Assembly (NCBI GenBank): GCA_000320605.2
Contig: KB445791.1
Coordinates: 16,115 to 80,114, forward strand
Direction: 5' to 3'
Source: Gelatoporia subvermispora B
Taxonomy: Eukaryota; Basidiomycota; Agaricomycetes; Polyporales; Gelatoporiaceae
DNA: 64,000 bases
Of this stretch, positions 36,897-47,660 are shown piece after piece. Position 1 is the stretch's first letter. Each line of letters begins with the position of its first letter. The position numbers were made by a program, and so were the translations under genes. The notes under the pieces are model-generated. The model saw nothing but the letters and a program-made list of their open reading frames with translations. It was not told the DNA's origin and ran no database searches.

Positions 36897-39102
36897 TCAC
36901 ATCTCCCCCTCCTCGTCGACCTCCTCGTCGTCGTCTGAGTCCTCTCCCTCGCTGTAGTCGCTCCGCTTTGGCGCCGTCACAGGAGCCTCGAGCTTCCCTT
37001 GCTTTGGCTTCTCTCGCAGCTTCTTCCCAGTCCTTGCAACCTCCCCCTCCCAATCCCTGACAGCAGCATGCCACTGTGCTTTCTTCAACCGGTTACGTTC
37101 CAGGCGCGCTTTCTCCTCCAGCTGCCATTTAGCCCGAGCGGCCTGAAAGGCCGCACTCCCCGCCTGTCTTCGAGCCTTCTTGTCTGCCTCCTGCGCAGCC
37201 TTCCTCTCGTGATTCTCTACTGCCTCAAAGAAGTCGTCACCTGTTAGGAGCTTCGGCATTCCATCGCCAAACACCCGGTTCTTTCGCTTCTGTGCCGCCT
37301 TCTCCTCTTGGGCTTGAAGTTGACCATGTGCTCGCCCAACATACATCCCCTGAAGCACCACGGTAGCCTGCAATCCTATCACCTGTTGCTTCCGGGTTTC
37401 GTTTCGTGCCTCGGAGTCACGCAGAGCAGCAATGAGCTGTTCTTCGCGGGACGTTGCTGGTACGTGTTCCAATAGTTCGCGATAACGGTGTGGACAAAGA
37501 GGCGAGATCAGGGATGAGGATACGGGGGGTGGAGCATGGCTGGACCGGAGAGGCTCTGATACAGTAAGATAAGCGAGAGAGCTTGACGCGAGATTGTCAA
37601 CAGCAGTCCGAACTGATGGTGTCGGGGGAGCTTCTGAGACACCTACTGATGCACTGGCATCAGGCAGTTGTCGGGACAGATCCCCCGAGCGCCTGTGAAC
37701 CTCCTTTTGGACAAGTGCTGTAACGGCCTTGACGGGTGTTGACGGGACAAATGGTAGAATTGGCTGCGAGGAGGACTCTAGACTTGGGGCCATCATTGCG
37801 CCTGTAACAACGTTCCGGTTGAATGGAACGATTCCAGTCTTCCGGAAGGCCGCAATGATATTGCTCGGAGTCAGGGCTTCACAATGGGCGATTGCGTATA
37901 CCGAGAGAAAGTTTGACTTGCTGATCTTCTGCCCAGTTTCTCGCTCGAAGTTATCACGGGCTTTGGACCAGCAACGCTTCAGAATACTGAAAATTACAAC
38001 GTCAAGGCCTTGGTATACGTGAGTCGCATGTGACGGGTAGCATATGACCACGATGCGGTTCTGACGAGCATACTGCAGGAATCCATGTGTGTAGTGCGAG
38101 TTATGACCATCCACAAGGAGAAGGCGTCGTCGTCCTCTGGCTTTGGCCTTCGTCTGAGCATCGAAGTTCTTGATCCACTCGACTCCAATCTCCCCATCGG
38201 TATAGCCTTTTGTGGAGTAGCCAAGCCTTGCTAGCATGTCAATAAACTGTGCGTAACATTGAATTAAGTACATACGAAGCGTTCAATGGATTTTCTTGCT
38301 TCCAATTGGTCTGGTACCCCTTTCCCTTGAAGATCACTGCAGGGGCAGTATATGTTCCATCCGCACAGATTGTTACGATAACAGTAATGTTCTCTCGTTC
38401 ACCGCTCCGTTGCTGATGTTGAACACCTTTCCCAGGCTCTCCGAAGACTCGTTCTGTCACTCCGATCCCTCTCTGTACACCCGTCTCATCTTCAGCGAAT
38501 ATGCACTCGTCCTCAATTGCCTCCTCCTCCTCGTTCCCCTCAATGACCTCCTGCAGAAGATTAAAGTATGCATCATTTGTGTGAGGGTTTACTGCACGTG
38601 CCCTCGCAGTGTCCAAAGCATGAGACCAGTATCCCTTCAGTCGCTCGGAGTGCCTCTCGACGAACCGGTTTGTCCACTGCTTTCCAACCCCACCCTTCGG
38701 AAACTCGTCACCATAACGTGCGTGGCAAATTTGATCCACGTGCTCCTTGATACGTCTGTGAGAGAGTGGAAAGCCACGGTTTGCAGTTTCGATTGCGAAT
38801 GTGAGTACAGCTTCGGTTTCCTCTTGTGTAAGCCATCCACGTTCGGCATTGGATTCCCGGAGGCTTTTCGTTCCTGCGATGCGACGTGCCAGAGTTGTCT
38901 TTGTCAATATGACAGACTTTCCTGTTTCCGCAAAGCACTTCTGTTCAGCCTCGTCACAAATAGGGCGCAGACCTTTCTTCATCTCGCCCGGGCCCTTCAA
39001 TTGCTCCGACTGCCACAGGCCGACAGCATACTGCATCCATTTCTCTTTAAGTTCTGAAGCTGTTTGATCTTGTTTTGTTTTTGAAAGAGCATGGCGACCC
39101 AT
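36897..39102 (-). CDS. pogo-family DDE transposase
   Basis: Exons 39,102-38,276 and 38,226-36,897 are joined by a 49-bp intron (GTATGT donor, TTGAC branch-like site, AAG acceptor), giving about 718 residues. The start MGRHALSKTK is chosen because upstream in-frame Met codons precede sequence unlike a transposase. Residues of about 50-170 resemble the CENP-B/Tc5-type helix-turn-helix region (SHRRIKEHVDQ, GKQWTNRFVERH). The DDE catalytic core has AEDETG (Asp205), LLVDGHNSHYT (Asp315) and QGLDVVIF (Asp351), a DD35D spacing as in pogo. The C-terminal third is Arg/Lys/Glu-rich, probably coiled-coil, and ends in an acidic tail (EDSDDDEEVDEE). No stop or frameshift is seen, so it could encode an active cut-and-paste transposase. 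Confidence 0.88.
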
Positions 39103-39577
39103 CGGAGAAGTTGTCAAATTGATTCCGCGACCCCAATTCATGCACTTGCCTTCCGCCTGCCAGCGGTGTGTCGGATGCATCCCAAATGGGACATTTGTGA
39201 CGTGACGAATCGGTGACATGTGTGACATGTTACACGAGCAGTCAATAATGCCAATATATTCATACTGTACTTTGCACGAGCTAAATACCCAAAAGTTTGA
39301 TGCATGCAGGGCCCCCATGGTCCATACACTGTACTGCTTGAATTTTGCGACAGAAACACATCTACCAATGGCTGTACATCATGATCAGAGTCCACGAACA
39401 GATTTGGTGAGGTCAGAATTCCCACGATTCCGGAGTCTGGCAGACGCAGCACAGGTGCAAAAAAAAATTAAAAAATGGCAATGCATAGCGGAAAGGTCTA
39501 CTGAACATTGTACATGTGTCTCAGGTCAAGGGAGCTGGTGAGTGAGGCAGGAGAAGGCTTTGTCCCACTGGCTGGTA

Positions 39578-39603
39578 GTGTCCCACCGGCCGGTATAAAA
39601 CTG
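39578..39603 (+). repeat. pogo right terminal inverted repeat
   Basis: An exact reverse complement of 36,609-36,634, followed by TA. Confidence 0.95.
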
Positions 39604-39605
39604 TA

Positions 39606-39762
39606 CTCCTCCTCGCGCGCTTCGCATGGCCGCCACTCATTTCCCGATTTCTCGTCTCACCTCGAACCGAGCGCAATTAGCGCAATGATATTATCGGTTT
39701 CACTTTCATTAATTCTCACTCATTACATGCTAACTACGAGTTTTCGGCACGCTACAGCTTAA
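39606..39762 (+). pseudogene. Displaced 3' end of the Copia Gag-protease frame
   Basis: After the nested transposon and one TA copy are removed, this segment continues the frame of 34,453-36,608 without a stop until TAA at 39,760-39,762. It has a hydrophobic Ser/Leu-rich end. The stop overlaps the start of the polypurine tract, so no room remains for a pol region. It is now separated from its start by almost 3 kb. Confidence 0.75.
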
Positions 39763-39769
39763 GGGGGTG
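39761..39769 (+). promoter_or_regulatory. Polypurine tract
   Basis: AAGGGGGTG lies immediately before the right LTR, the expected place for the plus-strand primer. Confidence 0.75.
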
Positions 39770-40028
39770 TGTTGTAGAAATCAACAAATACGGTAATCTT
39801 TCGCGTACCGTAGCTTAGATAATCAGGGCGCCTAGCGCACGCGTCCATACGAGTCGACGTATGTTCGACTTCCCTCAGTCTCGTATCCCGAGCTGAGGGT
39901 AAGTCCATAGTCTATCTACTGTAACTACGTACTTACAGCATACCTAGGCATATCCCTAGGTATAGTATTCTCAATACAACCTAGTCTCGTATCCCGAGCT
40001 GAGGGCAAATCCCTAGCCGGTTTCTACA
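39770..40028 (+). repeat. Right LTR, 259 bp
   Basis: 258 of 259 bases are identical to the left LTR. It is followed by the GATGT duplication at 40,029-40,033. Confidence 0.95.
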
Positions 40029-40033
40029 GATGT

Positions 40034-41847
40034 GTATCCTAGATTGGTCATAGTCTCGAACTCGCTATCGCGTCCGGTGCGACGCGCATGCACACTCGTG
40101 TGCCGTGCCGTGGCAAGTACTCGCCGCCTCTGAGGCTCCCTCTCAAGCCCCATTCCGCACCTCGTCCACCGCCCCTCAAAGTTTCCTGACGGCACGACTC
40201 GATCATCACGAATCGACAATGACGTGTTCGATGGGCCCGCCAGCACGCGTCCCTCAGTGTGGGCGCGTTCGGAAGACCTAGGTTTCCCGCAGCCTACCGA
40301 GACTGCGCCGGCGCAGGACCACGTCATTCCATGGTGCCCGCACCACACGTTCATTGGTGAGATTCTCTATGAAGCCCCATCCGGACCGGTGCGAAACCAA
40401 GGTGAAAGTTACGTCTTCCATCTTCACGCCCGTGGCTGAATCTTCCAATCGGTCTTCGAATACAAACATGATTTTATCTTCCAAGACTACATGACATACG
40501 CAATACCACTTCCCTATCCGGCACGGGGTGAGCTAGTTCCTATGACATCGACTTGCACGTCCTATCATTCGGTGCGCAGCCTTGGCCATTAACAATGATG
40601 ACGAAGCGAGATAGGCACGAGATCCAGCCGGACCAGCTGATTTGCACCCTCCCGTGGTCTGTTCGCGATTCCGACCACCGTGCCGCCCTAACCCCGGGTG
40701 ATTGTACAGAATTACTGCACATACGATGCGGCGCGCACATATCGCGCACCAAGACGATATCTGCTCCAGACCGCCCCACCGCCTCAAGGCCACGGACTAT
40801 ATCATCAAGGCCCGTCCGATCCAGCGGCGCGACGCGATAGCTTGTGGTTTGCAGCCACAAAAGGCACCGTCAAGTATCGAATCTCCGTATAGCAAACCAG
40901 CGGCATCAGGTACGATTGCAACATCGAAGCATAGGGGCTCCGATGTTGCAAACGATCTCGAGCGCACATGCACGCGCTGACCATCATCATAGGTGCCGCA
41001 CGCGAAAGCTTCAAGGTTCAATATTGCCAATGCCTTGCCACGACCACGTTGCCCAGCCTTCCGCGAACCTATCCGGGCCGCGGCCTCCAGCAATGAGGCG
41101 CCGCCTGGTCTATCGGCTCCATCGCATCGAGTTTCCAGTGCATCCACTCATGACCCGCTGGACACCCTCAGCGGCAGATAGCGCAACATGGTATCCCCAT
41201 GGTATATCATGTCGATTCGCCGTTCTCCGTGTGCCGAGTCCGACGGATTGGTTCGCAGCAGCCTCCTTTTTGGCTCTGCGGGTCGATGGGGAGTCTGGCG
41301 ACGCCCTCCGGCGGGCATGCTACATCATAACAGGAGGTTCCTCGGATTACAGGCGCTGTCAGCCGTTATTTCTCTGCACAGCCCGCCAGACACTGCATAC
41401 ATGCAACTTGCGACAGGTGGCCATATGCTCAGACCAACGAGACTGGTAGACTATTTTTGGACGCCGAGCGTCTCGTGCAGAAGGCCACCACGAGGCACGT
41501 GCATGTCGCCCTACTCGATTTCTCTTTCTTCCTGTACTTCCTACCTATATGCGCCTGCGCAGAGCAAAGAGCGATATGCGAGCTCCTCGCTGTATGGTTC
41601 GACGCGACTGGTCGAAATCCACTCAGCAGACCGATGAGAGACTGAGATACTTCAGGCGAAGCAGAATGTAAGTTGATAAGGTTCATGCATCGATGCAGCA
41701 TCCGGGACCGCATTGCCGGGAGTCCGGCAGTGCCCGGATAGCCTCCCACCCCGTAGGCATGCTGCGAGCTTCATATACGGGACGTCCTTGTATCGTGACA
41801 AGCACAACTCTTGACGACCACCACCAGCACATCCGTCCGACGAGTGC
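40034..41847. repeat. F-box array modules upstream of copy 6
   Basis: This continues the unit interrupted by the Copia element; 40,034-40,120 lines up with 11,762-11,850. The pre-type A module follows (about 40,560-41,790), like 12,300-13,500. Open stretches at 40,844-41,449 and 41,188-41,637 lie in repeated DNA without known domains. Confidence 0.6.
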
Positions 41848-43412
41848 ATGCTGCGGCTTCATGCTTCGTGGAACTCGTGCAGAACCTCAATGCGCCGGTC
41901 GGAGTTGAACGATAGTGAGGGGTGCGATTTGAGCAACAGCGGGAATTACGAAACGTACGACGGCGACGAACACGAATCGGACGAGAGCAGAGAATATGCG
42001 TCGTGCGATGGCGAAGAGTTCGACTCAGAGGAGCGGGCAGATTATGGCTTGGAGGATGAGCCCAGTAAACAGTGCGCACATTTATAGGCGTGTTGGACCG
42101 AGGAACTTGCTGACTTGGTTGCAGCGTACGCGTGCATCCGCTTTCACGAGGTAGCCTGCCAGTCGAGCTTTGGTTGAGCATTCTCAAGATCGAGGACGAT
42201 GGCAGGGCTCTACAGGCGGCCGGGTGCACCTGCAAGGCCCTGCGCGACATTGTCAGGAAGATCGTCCAAAAACGGCGTTACATCGGGGTATTTGATCTAG
42301 CATCTGACCCTACGCGAGGCTACTTTCTGTACAGCGCTACAATCGAAATGGGTCGATTGCCAGCATGGGTATCGACATACGACATGGAGAGCTTGCGTTT
42401 TTGGCGGATGCATATTTCTGGTCCAGATTCAGGGCGGGCTCTGGCACTGCGTCCTCCGATGAGATGCGCACTCTCACTGCTCACGTCAGTCACCACGTTG
42501 ACCCTGCATAAGACCCACTTCTCGTCGTTCTCCGACTTTGCTCGATTGGTCTGCGCCCTTCCCAATCTGGTCATATTATGGCTGATCAGGGTCACTGTGG
42601 ATGACAGGGGCTCCACGCTGCAGGGCGCCTATTTTGCTCGCGATCTGCGCCTCAAAGAGCTCTGGGTACGTCATTGCTTCTCTCCGAGCTCGCTGTGCGC
42701 CACTCACTCGCCGTCTGCCCGCCAGATCAGCCAGTGCGCATTTGGCGAGTCGCAACCGGTCTGGAATCTGCTCACGGCCCCGTCGCTGTCCGACTCCCTC
42801 GAGCACATCGTTGTCTCCTCCCTTGCCAGCGATCCGCAACGAGCCCTTCAAGAACTCAGCGTCCCTCCGGCGGCGTTATTCTTTGCAAACCTTGCACAAC
42901 TCACCACACTGCATCTCTATGGCTGGTATCTGTCCTGTGGAGACATCCGCAATACCGTGTGTCGCAACGCACTCTCTCGCAGTTCTGCTGGCCATATCAC
43001 AGCCATGGAGATCGACTACTACTGCGATCATTTTCCACCCCATCTCAGTGAATGGGGATCTCTGTTCTCTGCCTTGGACGACACTGTCACGGCCGGCGAC
43101 TTAAGCTCCCTGACGACCATCTCTGTGTCCTTGCGGGCGACACATGCATTCGACGTCGATTACGTGCGCACGCTGGTCGGCTCGCAGTCACACTCATCAA
43201 CATGGATGGCAACATTCACCATGTCAAACGTGGTATTTGAACCTGAGAGTATCGATGAAACCCACTCCATCCGTGGAGAAGGGCCGGAGAAGACAGAGGT
43301 AGCTACCGAAGAACGCACACAGGGGATTGCTGCGAGTCTTTGTATTGTCTTGGGTGACTCGTGCGGATCTTACAAGGTGACTGTTAGGTACACGCGGCGC
43401 CAAAGCCCATAA
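41848..43412 (+). CDS. F-box/LRR-like protein, array copy 6 (type A)
   Basis: Exons 41,848-42,071 and 42,125-43,412 flank a 53-bp intron (GTGCGC donor, TTGCAG acceptor), giving about 503 residues. A 4-base loss near the start, relative to copy 5, puts the homologous ATG out of frame. The ATG at 41,848 (MLRLHASWNS) restores the acidic leader (ESDESREY, GEEFDSEERADYGLEDEPS). The F-box reads LPVELWLSILKIEDDGRALQ and GCTCKALRDIV. The LRR-like body includes FSSFSDFARLVCALPNL, and the end is TRRQSP. It is open throughout. The substrate-adaptor function is inferred from the fold family. Confidence 0.8.
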
Positions 43413-46400
43413 CAATGCGCGACAATTGTTCTGCTCTGCCACATCTTCAGATACGCCTGATTTTCCTGACCTCTTCTTCTCCAGTTCTTACGTACACTAT
43501 CCACCCTTCCCATATGTACATCCCTGAGTGGCCAAGGCAATTGACCATCGTATCAGCACTCTCAGTTCTCGCTTCCTCGTACCACGGCGCACCTTGTTCA
43601 TCTGTTATGGCAATCTGATCACTCCATATATGATCTCCATTCTCCCGACTCATTCTCGACGGCGCTACTACAGCATACACACGGACGCGACGAAAAAACA
43701 TCATGCCGACAGTGCATGATACCCGTTTCCTGCATCCGTGTGAAGCCGGCTGGTGATCTGCAATGCGAGCTTTAGCTTCAACCACACCCTAATAGCTCAT
43801 CCCTACATGCAGCAGTCAACAAGTCAAATGTCCTCGCCCAGCGACGTGGTCTCAAAACATCTGCAAATGCGCACAAGCGGATTTGAACCAATGACTTCTA
43901 TTTGTGCTGCTACGTATGCCTCATACTGACGGGAGACCATACCGAGACGTACCCGAAGGTACGCTTCCACAGGCGTGATTGCACACCGGGGCCCCGGGAT
44001 GATTTGCACGCGTCGGAATATGCCTAGTTTCTCCGTGTAGAAGCGCACATAGGGTCAGCACCGAAAACCGTCATATGAGATGTTTTGAGAATGGGATTCC
44101 GGCTGATGTCGAGTCGCTGCGTGGACCGGTGCAGTGGATCCTGGGCGATTCGGTGATTTTGGCTTTTAAAAGGGAAGTCAGCGACTCATGCGGTCTCACC
44201 TCTTCAACTTTTACCATTTATACTCATAGTCCGGGCTGGGAGCTCAAGAAAAACGAATCGTTCAGCATCAACGTGATCGCAAGCACGCTAACGTACCCAT
44301 GTCCGAGGGGGTTGCGCGCTGCATCGATCTTTAGAAAAGCGGCGTCTAGCAGAATGCAGTCAATGTAGCCCCTGATCCTACATGCCTTCGCAGAGACAGC
44401 AAGTGGCCAGTCCCAGAGTCGTACAGGGGAATGCTAGGGCGTTGTGCGGAGGTTGAGTGACCCTATCCCATCATGTCAGAAAAGGCATTTCGGAATACAT
44501 AAACTAAACACAGAAACGCCCCAGAGTGTACTGCACAGCGTTGGCGACATGTATCGAGCTCGGGGCACTGCCGGGACTAGTCCGAGTATTGCGGAAGAGA
44601 TTTCGAACATACGAGCGCCCACGCTTGTGCCTTGACAGGTCTCGACCTCTTAGGCAAAGCGCGCGCTTGCCGTGGCGTCTCTCGTCCAGCACAGTAGCTC
44701 GTCACTGCTCGACATTTTCTGAGCTAGCAAGTCTCGTGTCCTCGATGTCTCACCCCCTCCGTTTTCAGTTACACTCCTTGGGCTTCACAGTCGGGGCAAC
44801 TTGTCAACACGAACCGCCGATTTGGTCTCAGCAGCCACGTCCAAACTCAGACCTCAAGACTTCGCCGACTACCGCGCGGTGCGCGCTGGCCTACCGCGAC
44901 CACTATACGCGATGTATGGTCTTTGACGTGAATTAAGGGCATATCCAGGTACGTATTCGCGATATCTCAGGCTCAATGCGCGTCCGATACAGGGATGCAT
45001 CCAGTAATCAGCCCGGACTTGCCCTTTGACCGCTTAAGACATAGTGCTCGCTAACTCGAATACACTCAAGGTTTTGCCCTCTCGCCAGCCTCCCTTCCTC
45101 ATCGTCTGATCAAATCATCGAAACCTAGATCATGGCGCGCTCGGCATGTTTGCCAGCGCATATCGCTCGCGCCACATATGCCCGCCGGAGCAACAGATTA
45201 CACAGCTTGACTTCGAGTGTCTAAGGAGGATCAAGATACCACGCATTTGCTCATGGGGTCGGCCGTGAGGCGTCACTCAGCCGTACCTGAAGAACCGAGT
45301 CACTGCAGAATCGAGGTGAGATCGAAATGTTCCTGTCACGGGATCTCACCACCCGCGCACGTCCACATGTCAGCAGGAGAATCCAAGGGTTATTATGCGT
45401 ATGATCCCGCCGAGCTCTATGGAGAACACGACCAGCACCTAGCGAGCTGGAGCGGGACTAGTTCTAGTTGTGTTTGCGGACCGCCAACTGATTCTCCAGC
45501 GATCGCCTCTACTCGTCATCACCAATTTCTGTACGGCGGCATTTGGCCTGCCACGACCATCGCATGCGAGGTGTTGAGTCTGAGGCGTCTTGAGGACCTG
45601 AACATGTACGTGGCCGGGATTTCTGTGTCCCCAAACACGTCTTGAACATGTACCCACCAGCTTGGCCATGGTATCGAACTCGCAATCGCGTCCGGTGCGG
45701 CGCTCGTGCAGCGTAGCCTAGCAAGTACTCGGTCTCACAGAGGCTGTCTGTCAGCCCCATTACAGCACCTCGCCTCGCCAATCACCCCTAGAACTCTCCT
45801 GACGAAACGACGCGATCATCGCAAGATCGAAGATGACGTGTCGGATGGTCCCGCCAGCACGCGTCCCTCCGTGTGGGCGAGTTCGTAGACCTGGGTTTCC
45901 CGAAGCCTACCGATACCGCGCTGGCGCAAGATCGCGTTCACTGAGAGGTCCTCTACAAAGCCCCATTCGGGTCGATGCGAAATCGAGGTGAGAGTTGAGC
46001 TTTTTATCTTCACACTCGCGGCTGAATCATCAAATCGGTCTCCGGATGCGAGCCCCATTTTTCTTCCGAGACTACATGGCATACGTAGTATCAGTGCCCT
46101 AACCGGAACGCGGACAGTTAGTTCTTGTGACATCGACTTGCACGTTCGATCATTCGGAGCGCGGCCTTCACCGTCGGCGACAATAACGAAGCGATACAGG
46201 CAAGAGATCCAGCCGGATCAGGGGATTTGTATCCGCCTGCTGTATATTCGCAATTCTGACTAGCGTGCTGCGCTAGCTCCGGGTCATCGTACAAGATCAC
46301 TTCAAACATGATGCTAGCACACTCGACGAGCCTGCGGACATATCATGCATCAAGACAGCACCTGCTACAGACCGCCCCCCGGGGTTTGTTTCCAAGGCCT

Positions 46401-46484
46401 GTTCGGTTCAACGCAGCCACGGGATGCGATCTGAGTGGTATCCAGTGTCAAAAGGTATCGTCAAGTATCGAATTTATGGATAGC
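43413..46484. repeat. Last array modules, ending at the array boundary
   Basis: Post-F-box module, then the module shared with 10,380-11,230 (44,400-45,320), then the segment shared with 11,600-12,300. Finally 46,309-46,484 is homologous to window positions 1-170. Repeat homology stops at about 46,484 (TTATGGATAGC). Peptide-like stretches at 44,526-44,936 and 45,217-45,645 have no known domain. Confidence 0.65.
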
Positions 46485-47660
46485 GCGTCCGGCCGCATTC
46501 CTTTGTGTCGCGCGGGCACTGTCAGTCAAGTCGCGACGAAAAATGGTCTTTAAACCCTTCTTAATTGGCTTTCAGCTCGCGTGCCGTCCCGCTCGCCCAT
46601 AACGGGATATGTGCACGAGTGCGCGAGCCCTCATGGCGTGCCCCTTCCCCCTTGTCGCATGATACTGCCCTCTTCAAGAAGTCTAATACGCCCGAGCAGA
46701 CCGGACACTGCAAGGATGAACGATTGACGTGTGTCGGGCTCCGGAGTAATTCCAGGGGTGCTGTGGGACACTTCAGCATGCACCGGGACTGTGGTGGGCT
46801 GAGCCGTGAATATGCAAAAGTATGAGAGCGTGAAAGAAACAAAGGAGGGTGGTTCGTTGCGCAGCATCCTAGCATTGTCCCGCGCGTTCAGGTCTGTGTC
46901 CATCGTTGGAAACTGTAAGGACCGATGGTCGGTCCCAGCAGCGTGTCTGATGTGCTCGCGCTCGCGTCTGTACCGGATTATGCTTGCTGATATGCACAAT
47001 GCAGGCCGAACACGAACATCTGCAGTTCATGCTTCAGATCGAAAATGACAACTACGCTGAGCGTGCGCATGCTTTTCCGTCAGATTCGCGTTCAAGCCAT
47101 GCCGAACATTGCATGAGGCATTTCACGTGGCTTCTGAAGGAGCAGAGACAATTCAAGATCGGCCCGAATAAGCATGCTGACGCCCCGGGATGAGCGCAGG
47201 TATGCCAGAGCGCAATTTGTCTCGCTCTCTTGGTTCTTTGTTTCGTGTATGAGTTTTATCTTTGATTGTTCCATAGGCAGCTTGAGGATAATCAAACAAA
47301 ACAACAAAGCTGTACATATGCGCATTGGTTTGTTCGCATCTCGAACTCATGCTACTATAAGAGCATTACCTTGCAGCTACCTAGCCCATCTTCTTCTCTT
47401 ATCAAGTTACTGTTTGCCTTTGATCACAGATGAGTTGGTCATTGAAGCAGGTGAGGTTGTACTTATTGCGACTTATGATAGCAATCACGAATAGGCTCTA
47501 CAGATCTAATACAATGCGCAACGAGACAATGATGAAAATGCGACGGTGATACATGCGACATCGGACAAGACAACATCAGGAGGATTCAGGCAGCAGACCA
47601 ATGGGAGAGCGTCAGAGAGACACAAGACAACAGGCACAGCTAGTCCGTCGCCCGTGAGCA
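46485..47660. other. Unique DNA beyond the array, no gene recognised
   Basis: ORFs of 60-120 codons occur on both strands, but none has a domain, plausible splice partners or similarity to anything else here. It includes the 3' flank of the minus-strand gene that follows. Confidence 0.5.

Larger units (their letters stand above)
36609..39603 (-). mobile_element. pogo-type DNA transposon nested in the Copia element
   Basis: The element is 2995 bp. Its 26-bp perfect terminal inverted repeats start CAGTTTTATACCGGCCGGTG and continue GGACAC. It is flanked by TA on both sides (36,607-36,608 and 39,604-39,605). CAG-starting ends and a TA target duplication are typical of pogo/Tigger elements. Subterminal copies of the GGCCGGTGGGAC word occur at about 36,808-36,820 and, as GTCCCACTGGCTGG, at 39,562-39,575. 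These are probable transposase binding sites. It carries one transposase gene on the minus strand. The perfect ends and intact gene suggest recent arrival and possible activity. Confidence 0.93.
34128..40028 (+). mobile_element. Non-autonomous Copia-type LTR retrotransposon (with nested pogo element)
   Basis: Two 259-bp LTRs begin TGTTG and end CTACA and differ at one base. The element is bounded by the 5-bp duplication GATGT (34,123-34,127 and 40,029-40,033). A primer binding site follows the left LTR and a G-rich polypurine tract precedes the right LTR. Internally it encodes Gag with a zinc knuckle and a protease-like domain only; integrase, reverse transcriptase and RNase H are absent. Without the nested DNA transposon it would be about 2.9 kb. 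Near-identical LTRs indicate a recent insertion that must have used enzymes from a related full-length element. The empty site is visible in the paralogous array unit near 11,760. Confidence 0.93.

Noticed and set aside
38296..39057. 253-codon ORF on the + strand
   Set aside because: It is antisense to the pogo transposase exon, which has clear domains; this frame has none.
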